A stretch of 64,000 nt of DNA from an uncultured SAR116 cluster alpha proteobacterium (GCA_902632595.1 CACPDC010000001.1:1-64000), one strand, 5' to 3'; positions 9,127 to 19,430 are shown, counted from the first letter of the stretch. The notes: generated by a model not told the origin, from the letters alone. Numbers and translations: made by a program.

Positions 9127-10404
9127 CTATTTCGTCATAGAGATACCATTCACAAAACAGCCCACCACTTTGCTATCAATTGGGTAATGCTCAAAAGGGG
9201 TAATTTGGGATTGGGACATAAAATTAGCGCCACGAACGACGTTAGAGGAAGATAAATTTACAACCGTTATGTTTGCTTGTTCACCTATCGCTAATCTAGG
9301 TATTGTTAGTGAAATTGCGTTAGCCGGAGCAACGGTCAATGCATTTATTATTTTAGACAAGCTTATATTGCTTGTATGATAGAGGCTAAAAGCTAGCGGT
9401 AATAATGTTTCAATGCCCGGAGCACCAGCAGACGCTTGCCCAAATGGAAGCATTTTTTTGTCCAATTCTATTGGGCGGTGGTCAGACACAATTACATCAA
9501 TGGTGCCGTCTTTGATCCCTTCAATGATTGATAATCTATCTTTCTCATCACGCAATGGTGGGTCAAGGCGAAACGCCGTATCATAGTCACCGGTTGCTCT
9601 ATCATTTAATAAAAAATAAGCTGGAGATGTATCCGCTGTTACATGGAGACCCTGACTTTTCGCACGTCGTAAAGCCTCGACAGACGAAGCCGTTGAGATA
9701 TGAGCAGCATGATACCTACATCCCGTTAATGCTACAAGATTAAGGTCTCGTTGTAACATTATTGTTTCTGCCACTGCTGGCACACCAATTAAACCAAGTC
9801 GGATAGCAGTCTCACTTTCATTCATATCAGTCTCATTAGTTAAGTATGGGTCGGCACAGTGATGAATTACTGGCTTATTTAGCATTTTTGCATAAGTCAT
9901 GATTCTACGCATCAACAGCGAGTCTTCTACACTTTTGAGATCATTTGCAAAGCCTACAGCGCCAGCCTTTGCCATCATACCAAGCTCTGCCATTTGTTTA
10001 TTTTCGAGTGCTTTTGTCATTGCCCCATATAAATGAAATAAAGCTCCTTTATAGCTAGATGCTCGGAGTTTTAGAGAATCAATCATCACTGCTGAATCTA
10101 CTGCAGGCGAAGTCGCAGGTAAGCTAACAAGCTGTGTAATACCTGCGTTGCCAGCTGCGCTTAGGAGGTCAGATAATGGCTCCAAATGTTCCGCGCCGGG
10201 GTCTGCAGATTGAACGCGCATATCAATTGCTCCAGGCATAATTATGCATCCATCACATTCAATAATTAAGTTTGGTCTCTTGTTTTCAAATTTTTCTGTT
10301 CCAACATAGGCAATTTTATCTCTTTCAATAATAATGTCGCCTATAATGTCTAAGTTCTCCGCGGGGCAAATAATTCGGCCATTTTTCAGTAATGTTCTAG
10401 TCAA
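9127..10404 (-). CDS. pyrC: Dihydroorotase-like protein lacking the HxH metal motif (PyrC/PyrX type)
   Basis: This 425-residue amidohydrolase-fold protein is encoded directly after pyrB with a 4-base overlap. Active dihydroorotases carry D-x-H-x-H after strand 1. Here the segment is [11 protein letters not shown], so the two His are R63 and Q65. Later metal-site candidates remain ([14 protein letters not shown] and VSDHRP). In Pseudomonas an inactive DHOase homologue (PyrC', also called PyrX) is a structural partner of aspartate carbamoyltransferase, and the same may hold here. It is usually annotated as dihydroorotase. Catalytic activity is doubtful; the family and the operon with pyrB are clear. 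Confidence 0.85.
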   Translation of the reverse strand: MTRTLLKNGRIICPAENLDIIGDIIIERDKIAYVGTEKFENKRPNLIIECDGCIIMPGAIDMRVQSADPGAEHLEPLSDLLSAAGNAGITQLVSLPATSPAVDSAVMIDSLKLRASSYKGALFHLYGAMTKALENKQMAELGMMAKAGAVGFANDLKSVEDSLLMRRIMTYAKMLNKPVIHHCADPYLTNETDMNESETAIRLGLIGVPAVAETIMLQRDLNLVALTGCRYHAAHISTASSVEALRRAKSQGLHVTADTSPAYFLLNDRATGDYDTAFRLDPPLRDEKDRLSIIEGIKDGTIDVIVSDHRPIELDKKMLPFGQASAGAPGIETLLPLAFSLYHTSNISLSKIINALTVAPANAISLTIPRLAIGEQANITVVNLSSSNVVRGANFMSQSQITPFEHYPIDSKVVGCFVNGISMTK

Positions 10405-11399
10405 AGCGTTTCCCCTGCAACTGCTTCTAAACAGGCCATACGTGTTGCTACACCAAGCTCTACCTGCATGCGAATTAAGCTTTTATTATTGTCATCAGCG
10501 ATTTTTGAATCAATTTCCACCCCTCTATTCATTGGTCCTGGGTGCATTATCAATGCATTAGGGGCAGCTTTTTGGAGCTTGTGATGATCAAGACCAAAAA
10601 GATTAAAGTACTCATGTTTACTTGGTGCCTCTCTCCCCTCCATGCGTTCTGTTTGAAGGCGCAGCATCATTACAATCTCACATTCAGAAATACCTTGTTC
10701 CATATCGGTATATATTGGTATACCGATATCAGAAAAAAAAGGAGAGACAAGAGTAGAGGGGCTTACAAATCTTACATCAGCTCCCAGTGCTGATAAGAGA
10801 TACATATTCGAGCGGGCAACTCTGCTGTTATTAATATCACCACAAATAGCAATTTTTAAACCAGATATTCTTCCTAAACTACGTTTAATAGTTAGCGCAT
10901 CCAACAGGGCCTGAGTTGGGTGTTCATGTCTACCATCGCCGGCATTTATAACTGCTGCATCAACGTGTTGGCTTAATAGTAAGGGCGCTCCCGAGGAATG
11001 ATGTCTTACAACCAAGATGTCTGGTTGCATAGCATTTAGTGTTGTCGCTGTATCAATTAAGGTCTCACCTTTTTTAACGGATGAGCCGCTGACAGATATA
11101 TTTAGTACTGAAGCACCAAGTCTTTTGGCAGCAAGTTCAAAAGAAACCTTTGTTCTTGTTGAATTCTCAAAGAATATGTTTAACACAGTTTTATTTGCTA
11201 AGATAGTTGAAAAGGTCTCTTTCGATTGTTCTGCGAAATAATTAGCGCGGTCCAGAAGTGCGTTAATTTCTGGAATAGGCATGCCCTCGATACCGAGTAT
11301 ATGCTTTTTTGACAGAGTGGCCGCTGGCATTGGTATTATTTTCTCGTTTTGCGGTTCTTTTCCCATTAAATTGGATTGTATACACGCTATCTTTATCAT
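10401..11399 (-). CDS. pyrB: Aspartate carbamoyltransferase catalytic chain
   Basis: This 332-residue enzyme condenses carbamoyl phosphate and aspartate, the committed step of pyrimidine synthesis. The carbamoyl-phosphate loop FENSTRT is at residues 77-83. [11 protein letters not shown] (about 172-182) and MHPGPMNRG near the C-terminus complete the signature. The family core starts near [10 protein letters not shown], so the first 23 residues may be untranslated, with ATGs at residues 12 and 24 as alternatives. The stop overlaps the pyrC start, and ruvX lies 13 bases upstream. Confidence 0.95.
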   Translation of the reverse strand: MIKIACIQSNLMGKEPQNEKIIPMPAATLSKKHILGIEGMPIPEINALLDRANYFAEQSKETFSTILANKTVLNIFFENSTRTKVSFELAAKRLGASVLNISVSGSSVKKGETLIDTATTLNAMQPDILVVRHHSSGAPLLLSQHVDAAVINAGDGRHEHPTQALLDALTIKRSLGRISGLKIAICGDINNSRVARSNMYLLSALGADVRFVSPSTLVSPFFSDIGIPIYTDMEQGISECEIVMMLRLQTERMEGREAPSKHEYFNLFGLDHHKLQKAAPNALIMHPGPMNRGVEIDSKIADDNNKSLIRMQVELGVATRMACLEAVAGETL

Positions 11400-11412
11400 T
11401 AGTCTAGTTTGT

Positions 11413-11907
11413 TTATTTTTTTGTTTGGTTTCTTTGCTGATAAAGGTCTAAGGCTGTTTGAAGTATCCAACTTGCAGCGAGAGCATCTCTTCTTTTTTGA
11501 CGCTTTTTACGTGTTAAATCTGCTTTAATCATACTTTTTTCAACTGCATAAGTGGAAAAGCGTTCGTCCTGAAAGGTGACTGGTAAATCTTTGATTTTGA
11601 GCATGGAATGCGTAAAATCCCTCACAGAATCGCATGCTGGTCCAACGTCTCCATTCATTAACAATGGCCATCCAATAATTAAGCCAGCAGCATTCAGTTT
11701 TTCCATTTCATCGAACAATTCCGATATATCAGAAGAAAACTTACGACGTTGCAATATACGAATGGGTGAAGCAATTCTGTGTTTTGGATCACCAATTGCA
11801 ATACCAATCGTTTTTTTGCCGACATCGAGCCCCATAAGTCGCTCACCAGCATTAATTAATATAATATTATCATCAATGTTGCAGATTGTCATAAGCCGTG
11901 TTAGCAC
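11413..11907 (-). CDS. ruvX: RuvX/YqgF family Holliday-junction resolvase-like nuclease
   Basis: This 164-residue RNase H-fold protein acts in pre-16S rRNA 5' maturation in E. coli and has been proposed as a junction resolvase. The motif [15 protein letters not shown] starts at residue 27, [11 protein letters not shown] is in the middle, and DERFST follows near 118. The 25-residue leader before the family start is longer than usual. It is the first gene of the ruvX-pyrB-pyrC-plsY run and divergent from gatC, with only 45 bases between. Confidence 0.92.
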   Translation of the reverse strand: MLTRLMTICNIDDNIILINAGERLMGLDVGKKTIGIAIGDPKHRIASPIRILQRRKFSSDISELFDEMEKLNAAGLIIGWPLLMNGDVGPACDSVRDFTHSMLKIKDLPVTFQDERFSTYAVEKSMIKADLTRKKRQKRRDALAASWILQTALDLYQQRNQTKK

Positions 11908-11952
11908 CTATCAGATATTCATAAAAGCATAACAAATATCGGAAATATAACA

Positions 11953-12240
11953 ATGTCTGTTGATAAACATGTCGTTAAGAAAATAGCCCGTCTTGCGAGA
12001 ATAAGTGTGTCTGAGGAAAAATCGGAAACGTTTTCAGCGGATTTAGGTAACATTCTGAATTGGATAGAACAGCTGAAAGAAGTTAACACAGATGGTGTGG
12101 AACCATTATCCGGTGTTAATGAGCATGCATTAGTTTGGCGTGAGGACAATATTACCGATGGAGAAATAACTGATAAGGTTTTAAAAAATGCTCCTGAGAC
12201 GGCAGGAGAATTTTTTGTTGTGCCCAAGGTTATAGAATAA
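11953..12240 (+). CDS. gatC: Aspartyl/glutamyl-tRNA amidotransferase subunit C
   Basis: This 95-residue subunit bridges GatA and GatB in the enzyme that converts misacylated Glu-tRNA(Gln) and Asp-tRNA(Asn) to the amide forms. The family start VDKHVVKKIARLARI and the central LNWIEQLKEVNTDGVEP are present. It is the first gene of a gatC-gatA-gatB operon. Confidence 0.95.
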   Translation: MSVDKHVVKKIARLARISVSEEKSETFSADLGNILNWIEQLKEVNTDGVEPLSGVNEHALVWREDNITDGEITDKVLKNAPETAGEFFVVPKVIE

Positions 12241-12266
12241 AAATTTCAAAAATTGATAGGGTTTAA

Positions 12267-13748
12267 ATGTCAGAATTATTAAAAATGACAGCTACACAAG
12301 CTAGAAAATCGCTGTTGAAGAGAGAAATATCATCTGTTGAATTATTAAATGCGTATCAGACTGCTATGGAAAAAACAGAGGCATTGAATAACTATGTAAC
12401 TCCCACCTTAGAGGTTGCAAAGGAAATGGCTATAAAAGCAGATAAAACCTATGCTAAAGGAAATGCTGGTCTGTTGGCGGGCTTACCTATTGGAGTTAAA
12501 GACTTATTTTGTACAAAAGATATAGAAACGACAGCATGTTCAGCCATACTCAAAGGGTTTTTTCCACCCTATGAAAGCACTGTTACATCCAATGTATGGA
12601 AATCGGGTGGCGTAATGCTAGGCAAGTTGAATTGTGATGAATTTGCTATGGGCTCTTCTAATGAAACAAGTATATTTGGCCCAGCAATTAATCCATGGAG
12701 TAAAATAGACGGAAGTGATTTATCTTCTGGGGGCTCCTCTGGAGGCTCTGCCTCCTCTGTAGCTGCGGGTGCTGCCTTGATGAGCCTAGGGACAGATACG
12801 GGAGGCTCCATTCGTCAGCCTGCTGCATTTTGTGGTGTGGTTGGATTAAAACCTACCTATGGTCGTTGTTCCAGGTGGGGCATTGTTGCGTTTGCTTCCT
12901 CTCTTGACCAGGCGGGCCCATTCACCCGAACTGTGGAGGACTCTGCTTTAATTTTTTCTGCTATGGCAGGACATGACCAAAAAGATTCTACCTCAGCCTC
13001 GCTAGAGACGCCAAATTTTTCAGAAGCTGTAAATTCTGGTATTGAAGGTCTTCGTATTGGTATTCCAGCGGAATACTATGTAGATGGTATGGATACTGAT
13101 ATATTAAACTTATGGAAAAAGGGACGCGCTTGGTTAGAACAGGCTGGCGCTAAAGTTGTTGATATTAGCCTTCCCCACACAAAATACGCTCTTCCTTGTT
13201 ATTATATTATTGCACCAGCAGAGGCGTCATCGAATCTAGCTAGATATGACGGGGTCAAGTATGGTAAGCGTATAGAAAAGGAGTCGCTTGATGCGATGTA
13301 TGAGGCAACTCGGGCAGATGGCTTTGGCGAAGAAGTACAGAGGAGGATTCTGATTGGAACTTATGCACTATCTGCTGGTTATTACGACGCCTATTATCTT
13401 AAGGCCCAGCAGGTGAGACGCCTTATAAAAGAAGATTTTGATAAGGCATTTAACGATGTTGATGTAATTCTAACTCCTACTACTCCTACAGCTGCTTTCC
13501 CTATAGGCGCAGAAATTGTTGACCCTATAACTATGTATCTTAACGACGTATTTACTGTCCCAGCAAATCTTGCGGGTTTGCCTGGCATATCTGTTCCAGC
13601 AGGATTGTCAGAACAGGGCCTTCCTCTTGGTCTCCAATTATTGGCGCCATCTTTCAGAGAAGACAGAATATTTTCAGCTGCAAGTGCTATCGAAAAACAG
13701 GCAGAATTCTCATTAGCACCTGTCCGGGCTGCAGGAGATTTACAATGA
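12267..13748 (+). CDS. gatA: Aspartyl/glutamyl-tRNA amidotransferase subunit A
   Basis: This 493-residue amidase-signature enzyme releases ammonia from glutamine for the GatB active site. The Ser-cisSer-Lys triad is K78 ([10 protein letters not shown]), S157 (GGSSGGSA) and S181 (DTGGSIRQP). The length is normal. It is 26 bases after gatC, and its stop overlaps the gatB start by 4 bases. Confidence 0.97.
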   Translation: MSELLKMTATQARKSLLKREISSVELLNAYQTAMEKTEALNNYVTPTLEVAKEMAIKADKTYAKGNAGLLAGLPIGVKDLFCTKDIETTACSAILKGFFPPYESTVTSNVWKSGGVMLGKLNCDEFAMGSSNETSIFGPAINPWSKIDGSDLSSGGSSGGSASSVAAGAALMSLGTDTGGSIRQPAAFCGVVGLKPTYGRCSRWGIVAFASSLDQAGPFTRTVEDSALIFSAMAGHDQKDSTSASLETPNFSEAVNSGIEGLRIGIPAEYYVDGMDTDILNLWKKGRAWLEQAGAKVVDISLPHTKYALPCYYIIAPAEASSNLARYDGVKYGKRIEKESLDAMYEATRADGFGEEVQRRILIGTYALSAGYYDAYYLKAQQVRRLIKEDFDKAFNDVDVILTPTTPTAAFPIGAEIVDPITMYLNDVFTVPANLAGLPGISVPAGLSEQGLPLGLQLLAPSFREDRIFSAASAIEKQAEFSLAPVRAAGDLQ

Positions 13749-15199
13749 GCACATTTGTATCGGGTAGAACCGGTGAATGGGAAATCGTAATCGGCATGGA
13801 AGTTCATGCACAAGTTGTTTCCAATTCTAAGTTATTTTCCGGGTCTTCTGCGATATTTGGCGCAAGTCCGAATAATCACGTTTCCCTCGTTGACGCGGCA
13901 ATGCCAGGGATGCTTCCTGTAATAAATGCACAATGTGTAAAACAGGCTGTATTAACCGGCCTAGGACTTAATGCAAAGATTAATAAATTCAGTGTATTTG
14001 ATAGGAAAAATTATTTTTATGCAGATTTACCACAAGGTTATCAGATAAGCCAGTTTAAGCATCCTATTGTTGGTGAAGGTGAAGTCCAAATAGAGCTTTC
14101 TGACGGTAGCACACACAAAGTAGGTATTGAGCGACTTCACTTAGAGCAGGATGCTGGTAAATCACTTCATGATCAACATCCCTCAAAAAGTTATATTGAC
14201 CTTAATCGTTCTGGCGTCGCTTTGATGGAAATTGTATCAAAGCCAGAAATGCATTCTGCAGACCAAGCAGCTGCTTATATTAAAAAGTTAAGGTCCATTT
14301 TGAGATATCTTGGGACATGTGACGGGAACATGGAGGAAGGGTCGTTACGTGCAGACGTGAATGTATCTGTTAGAAGACCAGGTGAGGCGCTGGGAACCAG
14401 GACGGAAACGAAAAATCTTAACTCAGTAAAATTCATAATGCAAACAATTGAGTTTGAGGTTCAACGGCAAATTGAGCTAATTGAAGATGGTGGTGAGGTT
14501 ATGCAGGAAACTAGACTATTCGATACTTCAACAGGAATGACCAGAACAATGCGAGGAAAAGAAGATGCCCATGATTACCGTTATTTTCCTGATCCCGATT
14601 TGTTACCACTTACATTCGATGACGCATTTATTGATGAGCTCAAAATAGGAATGCCAGAGCTGCCAGATGAAATAAAATTTAGAATGGTGAATGAGTATGG
14701 TCTTTCCTCTTATGATGCTAATGTACTCACTGAAGAAAGAGAAACTGCGGCTTTTTATGAGCTAGCTAGTGATGGGAGAGATAGAAAAATTACTGCCAAC
14801 TGGATGAGTGTAGAATTATTTGGTGCTCTCAATAAGGCTGGTATTGAATTAGCTCAAAGCCCGGTGAGCCCTAATCAGTTAGGGGGTTTAATTGATTTGA
14901 TTTCTGATGGCAGCATTTCTGGTAAGATCGCAAAAGAAGTGTTTTCTGAGATGTTTGAGACTGGAAAAGATGCAAAGCTTATTGTAGATGAAAAAGGGCT
15001 TAAACAGGTATCAGACGAAAGCGCTATTGTTACCATGATTGATGATGTGTTGGCAACCAACCCTGATAAAGTAAATGAATATCGAGGTGGTAAAGAGAAA
15101 CTATTTGGATTTTTTGTGGGTCAGGTAATGAAAGCCTCAAAAGGGCAGGCCAACCCGGGTATGGTAAATAAGTTGTTAAAACAAAAGCTCGATCTCTAG
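13745..15199 (+). CDS. gatB: Aspartyl/glutamyl-tRNA amidotransferase subunit B
   Basis: This 484-residue subunit is the kinase/transamidase half of GatCAB and binds the misacylated tRNA. The catalytic core starts at [26 protein letters not shown] and [12 protein letters not shown] are the expected nucleotide and metal regions, and the C-terminal YqeY-like domain ends in [12 protein letters not shown]. Its last four bases overlap the convergent LysR gene. Confidence 0.97.
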   Translation: MSTFVSGRTGEWEIVIGMEVHAQVVSNSKLFSGSSAIFGASPNNHVSLVDAAMPGMLPVINAQCVKQAVLTGLGLNAKINKFSVFDRKNYFYADLPQGYQISQFKHPIVGEGEVQIELSDGSTHKVGIERLHLEQDAGKSLHDQHPSKSYIDLNRSGVALMEIVSKPEMHSADQAAAYIKKLRSILRYLGTCDGNMEEGSLRADVNVSVRRPGEALGTRTETKNLNSVKFIMQTIEFEVQRQIELIEDGGEVMQETRLFDTSTGMTRTMRGKEDAHDYRYFPDPDLLPLTFDDAFIDELKIGMPELPDEIKFRMVNEYGLSSYDANVLTEERETAAFYELASDGRDRKITANWMSVELFGALNKAGIELAQSPVSPNQLGGLIDLISDGSISGKIAKEVFSEMFETGKDAKLIVDEKGLKQVSDESAIVTMIDDVLATNPDKVNEYRGGKEKLFGFFVGQVMKASKGQANPGMVNKLLKQKLDL

Positions 15200-16149
15200 A
15201 GTGCTGCTCGTAACGCAGCCTCCGAGGTACCTTTATGTTGGTCCCAATAAGGTGTTGGAGAATATAGACCTTGTAAAAAAGTTGTGAGTAGCATGATACG
15301 CTTGTATCTGTGATTTTTGGTTCTGAAAGTCGCGTGTATTGGCTCATCCTCGTTCACAAGCTCGTCAAGAACTGGAATAAGGTGTTTATTATGAATGTGC
15401 TTTCCAGTGACGTAAGTCGGAAGCATTGAAATACCTCCGTTATTTAAAACTGCACGTAAAATGGCATCACCAGAGTCCATCCTGACTGTGCCATTGGCAA
15501 GGAATGTGCTTATTTCCCCATTTTCAGTTCTGAAGTGCCAATTATTATGAGGGTGTCCATATTCCAGCGTTATTAACCTGTGTTTTTGCAAGTCTGAAAC
15601 AGTTGTTGGTACTCCTTGTATATTTAAATATTCTGGGCTTGCAACAAGTCTTCGTGTGTTGGGTGCAAGCATAATAGTAGTGAGCCCATCTGTGGTATTC
15701 ATTTCAGAAATGCGTATATGCAAATCAATCGCTGTATGGCTAGGAGAAATAGAATAATCAGTGGTACTCAAATCTACAGACAATTTTGGATATTTACTAA
15801 GAAATAATGGCATATGTGGTGCAATATGTCTGTGAGCGAAAGCTGGAGGGGCACTTACCCTTACGATTCCCTTCACCTCTCCAGTAGCATCTGTAATTTC
15901 TGCTTCAGCCTCGTCGATTTCAGATAGTATGTGCCTGCATCTCACAAGATAATCTGATCCAACTTCTGTTACAGCAACTTTTCTAGTTGTCCGTTCGATT
16001 AACTGAGCGCCCAATCGAGCTTCCAGGCCTGCAAGATGTTTTGATATAGCAGAAGGTGGCATATCTAGTAAATCTGCAGCTGCTCTAAAGGAATTTTCAC
16101 TTGCTATAATCGTGAAAACACGCATTGAGGTTATTAAATCCACATTCAC
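15196..16149 (-). CDS. LysR family transcriptional regulator
   Basis: This 317-residue protein has an N-terminal winged HTH (residues 1-60, with [20 protein letters not shown] as the recognition region) and a LysR substrate-binding domain from about residue 90. It resembles the CrgA/AaeR-like subgroup in layout. The target is unknown. No divergent metabolic gene lies next to it, as the neighbour beyond its start is tRNA-Ser. It overlaps the gatB stop tail to tail. Confidence 0.9.
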   Translation of the reverse strand: MNVDLITSMRVFTIIASENSFRAAADLLDMPPSAISKHLAGLEARLGAQLIERTTRKVAVTEVGSDYLVRCRHILSEIDEAEAEITDATGEVKGIVRVSAPPAFAHRHIAPHMPLFLSKYPKLSVDLSTTDYSISPSHTAIDLHIRISEMNTTDGLTTIMLAPNTRRLVASPEYLNIQGVPTTVSDLQKHRLITLEYGHPHNNWHFRTENGEISTFLANGTVRMDSGDAILRAVLNNGGISMLPTYVTGKHIHNKHLIPVLDELVNEDEPIHATFRTKNHRYKRIMLLTTFLQGLYSPTPYWDQHKGTSEAALRAAL

Positions 16150-16365
16150 TCCAAGGAAAATATCAAATGTAATATTAATTAAATCAGAAGCTTTAGCTAA
16201 TCAAGGTTAGACTGTATAGATTCACATGGTATCATTAAATTGTTTAAACAATGAATTCATTAATTTCTTAATATAAATGATTGAATGAATTGACATGCAA
16301 ATGCGAAGAGATTAAACGAAAAGTACAAACGCCGTGCAATTATATGAACTTCATCTATTTATTGC

Positions 16366-16457
16366 GGAGGGGTGGCCGAGTGGCTGAAGGCGGCGGTTTG
16401 CTAAATCGTTGAAGGAGGAAACTCCTTCCGGGGGTTCGAATCCCTTCCCCTCCGCCA
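16366..16457 (+). tRNA. tRNA-Ser (anticodon GCU), CCA encoded
   Basis: The acceptor stem GGAGGGG pairs with CCCCTCC. The D arm is GCCGAGTGGCTGAAGGC, the anticodon loop reads TTGCTAA, there is a long variable arm (GAAGGAGGAAACTCCTTC), and a TTCGAAT T-loop precedes discriminator G and an encoded CCA. The long variable arm and the GCU anticodon identify serine (AGC/AGU codons). Its 3' end is the integration site of the following island. Confidence 0.96.
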
Positions 16458-16507
16458 CACTACCCTTATTAGTGCCATCTTTTACCATCTTTAAATCGAA
16501 AATATCT
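16444..16507. repeat. attL: tRNA 3' end plus flanking direct repeat
   Basis: The segment starts CTTCCCCTCCGCCA (the tRNA 3' end) and continues through ACCATCTTTAAATC. The same stretch recurs at 36108-36171 with eight mismatches. The identical part covers the tRNA 3' end, where integrases of this class recombine. Confidence 0.88.
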
Positions 16508-16577
16508 CAATAAAATCAGGATATTATGGGATAATAAGTGCTGGACTCGTCCGATGCCGTCTTGTAGAATCTTAGAC

Positions 16578-16602
16578 AAAATGTGGGGTAAAATGTGGGG
16601 TA
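16578..16602 (+). repeat. Tandem 12-bp repeat before int (left copy)
   Basis: Two head-to-tail copies of AAAATGTGGGGT end five bases before the integrase ATG. The same pair, slightly degenerate, is at 36023-36047. They are probably arm-type integrase or AlpA binding sites, and may also repress int, as they overlap its ribosome binding region. Confidence 0.7.
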
Positions 16603-16606
16603 AGAT

Positions 16607-17815
16607 ATGGCCGCTCACAACTCAAATCGACTGAGTGCTTTATTTATTAAAAAGATATCTGAACCAGGTAAATATGGCGATGGTTATGGGCTGTATCTGG
16701 TTGTTGCCAAAAGCGGTGCTAAACGCTGGGAGCAAAGAATCACTATTAACGGAAAACGACATGATTTAGGTCTTGGAAGTGCCTCACTTATATCGTTAGA
16801 GGAGGTGAGGGAGATTGCCATTCGTAATAAGCGAATGACTAAAAATGGAGAAAATCCTCTTAAAGAGAAAAGAGCGCAGCAGGCAAAAGACAAAAGTTTA
16901 AAGGAAATTGCACTAATAGTTCATAAAATGAATGCTAAAACATATAAAAATGAGAAATACGCAGCTCAATGGCTTTCTTCTCTTGAAAATCATGTATTCC
17001 CAAAGATTGGCCAAAAAAGTGTATCCTCTATTAACTCAGCCGATATCTTATCTGTTTTATCTCCTATTTGGGTAGATAAACCAGATACCGCGAAGAAAAT
17101 TAAGCAACGATTATCACAAATCATGACCTGGGCTAAAGCAGAGGGGTATCATTCTTCAGATAACCCCGTAGACCTAGCAACACTTGCTTTGCCAAAAGTT
17201 TCAGCTCAAGGAAGACACCATGAAGCACTACCTTATCAGGAAGCTCCAGAACTTATAAAACAATTATATGAAAGCCAAATTAAACCCTCCACGCGCCTTG
17301 CGCTTGCATTTCTTTTACTTACAGCCACGAGGCAGTCTGAAACATTGGGAGCTCGCTGGGATGAAATTGATTTAGAAAAACAATGCTGGGTTATTCCTAA
17401 AGAGAGAATGAAAGCTTCACTTGAACATAAGGTGCCGCTCTCCAAACAGGCTTTAGCAGTCCTTTTAGAGGCAGGAGAGCGTTACGGCTCTCAAGGATTA
17501 GTCTTTCCAAATCCTGATACAGGTAAGCGTTTGTCAGACAATACGTTACGGCTATCTTTGCAAAAAAGATTAAAGCTAAAAACCACTACCCATGGTCTTC
17601 GGTCTACCTTTAAGGATTGGGTAAGTGAGACAACTCGCTATGATAATGAGACGTCCGAAATGGCACTAGCACATATCGTTAGTAATAAAGTAGAGGCAGC
17701 TTATAGACGAGGTAATTTATATGAAAAAAGAGTGTCTCTTATGAACGATTGGGCAAACTTTTTATATAGAAGAGAAGAAAAAGTAATTAGACTTGTTGAA
17801 GGACATAATAGATGA
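16607..17815 (+). CDS. int: P4-type tyrosine recombinase integrase
   Basis: This 402-residue site-specific recombinase would integrate and excise the island. It has the N-terminal DUF4102 arm-binding domain (about 1-85, with DGYGLYLVVAKSGAKRW), a core-binding domain (about 95-195) and the catalytic domain. The catalytic residues are intact: R242 (TATRQSE), H329 and R332 (THGLRSTF), H356 (LAHIVSN) and nucleophile Y366 (EAAYRRG). It is next to the tRNA-Ser attachment site and overlaps the AlpA-like gene by 4 bases. Confidence 0.96.
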   Translation: MAAHNSNRLSALFIKKISEPGKYGDGYGLYLVVAKSGAKRWEQRITINGKRHDLGLGSASLISLEEVREIAIRNKRMTKNGENPLKEKRAQQAKDKSLKEIALIVHKMNAKTYKNEKYAAQWLSSLENHVFPKIGQKSVSSINSADILSVLSPIWVDKPDTAKKIKQRLSQIMTWAKAEGYHSSDNPVDLATLALPKVSAQGRHHEALPYQEAPELIKQLYESQIKPSTRLALAFLLLTATRQSETLGARWDEIDLEKQCWVIPKERMKASLEHKVPLSKQALAVLLEAGERYGSQGLVFPNPDTGKRLSDNTLRLSLQKRLKLKTTTHGLRSTFKDWVSETTRYDNETSEMALAHIVSNKVEAAYRRGNLYEKRVSLMNDWANFLYRREEKVIRLVEGHNR

Positions 17816-18042
17816 AGCAGGAGCCCAGGGTTACACCGACCTTTCTTCGATTAAAACATATTATCGGAGATAATAAGAAAAATATCCAACCCATTATCCC
17901 AGTCTCTAAGTCTGCTTGGTGGGATGGAGTTAAAAGAGGTATCTATCCAAAGCCGATTAAGCTATCGGAAAATATGACTGTTTGGCGATCCGATGATATT
18001 CAGCAACTGGTTGATGATATTGTTAAGGCTAATTTCCAATAG
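17812..18042 (+). CDS. AlpA-like excisionase/regulator
   Basis: This 76-residue protein has one helix-turn-helix. SKSAWWDGVKRGIYPKPIKL is the AlpA/MerR-type DNA-binding pattern, followed by VWRSDDIQQLVDDI. AlpA proteins control integrase expression or act as directionality factors for P4-like islands. Its ATG overlaps the integrase stop, so the two are translated together. Confidence 0.85.
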   Translation: MKQEPRVTPTFLRLKHIIGDNKKNIQPIIPVSKSAWWDGVKRGIYPKPIKLSENMTVWRSDDIQQLVDDIVKANFQ

Positions 18043-18097
18043 TAAAATCTCCTCAAATTTTAATTTTAAAAATTATTTTTTCACCTACGAAGGGGCA

Positions 18098-18265
18098 ATG
18101 GCTACTAAAAAGTGTAATAAATGTACTGAGAGTGTACTGAGCACTATCATAAAAAACAATAACTTAGATGACTCAGTACGTCAGTACGTTCAGTACAAGA
18201 CTTTTTTAAAAAACTTTTTTTATTTTTCATCAGAAACCACTACAGGACATTCTTGGAGGCATTGA
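18098..18265 (+). CDS. Possible small CxxC protein, uncertain
   Basis: A 55-residue reading frame starts MATKKCNKCTES after an AAGGGG box. It runs through the CAGTAC repeats and ends antisense to the nuclease-gene remnant, so the second half is probably not a real protein. It may be a relic or chance. I recognise no family. Confidence 0.25.
   Translation: MATKKCNKCTESVLSTIIKNNNLDDSVRQYVQYKTFLKNFFYFSSETTTGHSWRH
18123..18196. repeat. Five CAGTAC/GTACTG motifs in opposite orientation
   Basis: GTACTGAG occurs at 18123 and 18134. The inverse, (C)TCAGTAC, occurs at about 18072+100 (ending 18179), at 18181-18187 and at 18089+100 (ending 18196). This makes two copies on one side and three on the other of a short AT-rich spacer. 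The cluster follows alpA and could be an operator or arm-site array of the island. Confidence 0.45.
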
Positions 18266-18350
18266 GAAAATGTCCATGTTCACAATAAGGATCATGGTAC
18301 GGGCATCCAGGACCATCTAAGCACTCCTTTGCAAAGAGCCTTGCAGGCAT
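18240..18350 (-). pseudogene. 3' remnant of a Cas4-like nuclease gene
   Basis: The minus strand encodes LFAKECLDGPGCPYHDPYC... and ends ASKNVL, matching the last 34 or so residues of the intact gene at 36254-37030 (LFDVKECLDGPRCP ... ASKSVL). The similarity continues about 30 bases past the stop. Everything upstream is lost, although a chance ATG at 18350 keeps a 36-codon frame. The paired C-terminal Cys are retained. It marks an old recombination joint inside the island. Confidence 0.85.
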
Positions 18351-18796
18351 CCTTATGGGACAATATTGTTTCCATAATGTTGTCCTAATAATTTACCAAA
18401 TATGAAATTGTAAAATAGGAAAATACAAAAACACAAGTCACAATTCGGATAGAAAGTACAAATAATACAGCTTGAATTATTCTTGAAATTTTGCTATCCT
18501 AACCAATCAAATTTGGTGTGCTACTTATCTCATAATACTACTGAATTTGGAAACATGAAGAGAGGACTGACGTCCCGCCAACCTGCCAGGCACGGCAAGG
18601 TGGTATCCTTGAAAGAGGCATGTGACATTCTTGTAATTATTGTGTCCATGAACGTCTGTCCTCCTTATAAAACAGAGGAGGATTTATGTTAAAGGTGGAA
18701 ATGTTTTTTTTCTAAATTTCAAAAATATGTTTTGTCGTTCTTCACCCGAGGTGAAGTGCGTTTGCTATTTGAAATTGAAATTAGAAGGAGAACAGT
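18351..18796. other. Gene-poor stretch with inverted repeats
   Basis: I find no well supported gene here. A 69-codon frame at 18483-18692 has no recognisable family and weak start signals. Structures seen are a 10-bp inverted repeat with one mismatch at 18358-18385 (GGACAATATT/AATGTTGTCC), a CCTCCT...AGGAGG pair around 18660-18685, and a perfect 7-bp palindrome CTTCACC-CGA-GGTGAAG at 18740-18756. The last lies 40 bases before the next gene and could be its operator. Confidence 0.4.
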
Positions 18797-19159
18797 ATGA
18801 GTAACACTCATAATGCAGACGAAATATGCCCGATCATAGAGAAGCATTATCTTGGTAAAAATGTGAAGGTATGGTTTGCAACTTCCGTAGTAAAAGTGCT
18901 GAAGACAAGTCAGTCCAGATCTGGTTTAGTATTAGCCCTTTTTGAGGAAGTTGAAAAAATACCAGCTGAATACATCCCTTATGGTGTATGCCATTTTAAA
19001 GAAATGATCTTTCTGTATCGCTCACTATGGGTGCAAAAAGAGGGTCAACTTCTCATCGAAGTGGAACTGCCTGATGAGGTTAAAAAAATAGGAGAGGTAG
19101 AAATGCCATTAGATGCCCTTGAAGAAGTAGAAGAGGAGCAAAGCATCTCAATCCAATAA
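18797..19159 (+). CDS. Hypothetical protein, 120 aa
   Basis: It is not recognised. The start ATG follows a strong AGAAGGAGA box. The protein is mixed alpha/beta in appearance, with YHFKEMIFLYRSLW-like aromatic content (residues about 62-80) and an acidic C-terminal third rich in Glu (EEVEEEQ). A palindrome sits before it and a rho-independent terminator 15 bases after the stop, so it is probably a single-gene unit. Confidence 0.65.
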   Translation: MSNTHNADEICPIIEKHYLGKNVKVWFATSVVKVLKTSQSRSGLVLALFEEVEKIPAEYIPYGVCHFKEMIFLYRSLWVQKEGQLLIEVELPDEVKKIGEVEMPLDALEEVEEEQSISIQ

Positions 19160-19174
19160 TACGCATAATCGAAT

Positions 19175-19198
19175 GGGGCAGGGCTTCTGCCCCGTTTT
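19175..19198 (+). terminator. Rho-independent terminator
   Basis: GGGGCAG pairs with CTGCCCC around a 5-base loop, followed by GTTTT. It closes the 120-aa gene. Confidence 0.8.
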
Positions 19199-19274
19199 GA
19201 AAAAGGGGTTTAATTTGATTTCAGCTTGTGCGCCCCGACCATCCTGGTTGAAGCACTAAAGAGAGGAGAATATC

Positions 19275-19430
19275 ATGAAACATAAAAAACAGCTTGTCTT
19301 TCTAGAGGCAGTCCATCCAGAAACAGATGCGGATGAGGCTCTAATTCGTTTAGTAAAAGTCTTACAAGATATAGGCATTACCATAAGCGATGATGAGGAG
19401 TTGGCAGATGCCGAAGAAAACCAAGATTAG
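19275..19430 (+). CDS. Small acidic hypothetical protein, 51 aa
   Basis: It starts MKHKKQLVFLEAVHPETDAD after GAGAGGAGAATATC, a good ribosome binding site, and ends AEENQD. The second half is strongly acidic. The following gene starts inside it in another frame, so the two are probably co-translated. The family is not recognised. Confidence 0.55.
   Translation: MKHKKQLVFLEAVHPETDADEALIRLVKVLQDIGITISDDEELADAEENQD

Noticed and set aside
9528-9743. ORF antisense to the dihydroorotase-like gene
   Set aside because: It mirrors the codon pattern of the gene on the other strand and has no start signal or family.
18483-18692. 69-codon ORF between the island regulator and the 120-aa gene
   Set aside because: No ribosome binding site for the first ATG, no family resemblance and mixed composition; treated as non-coding.
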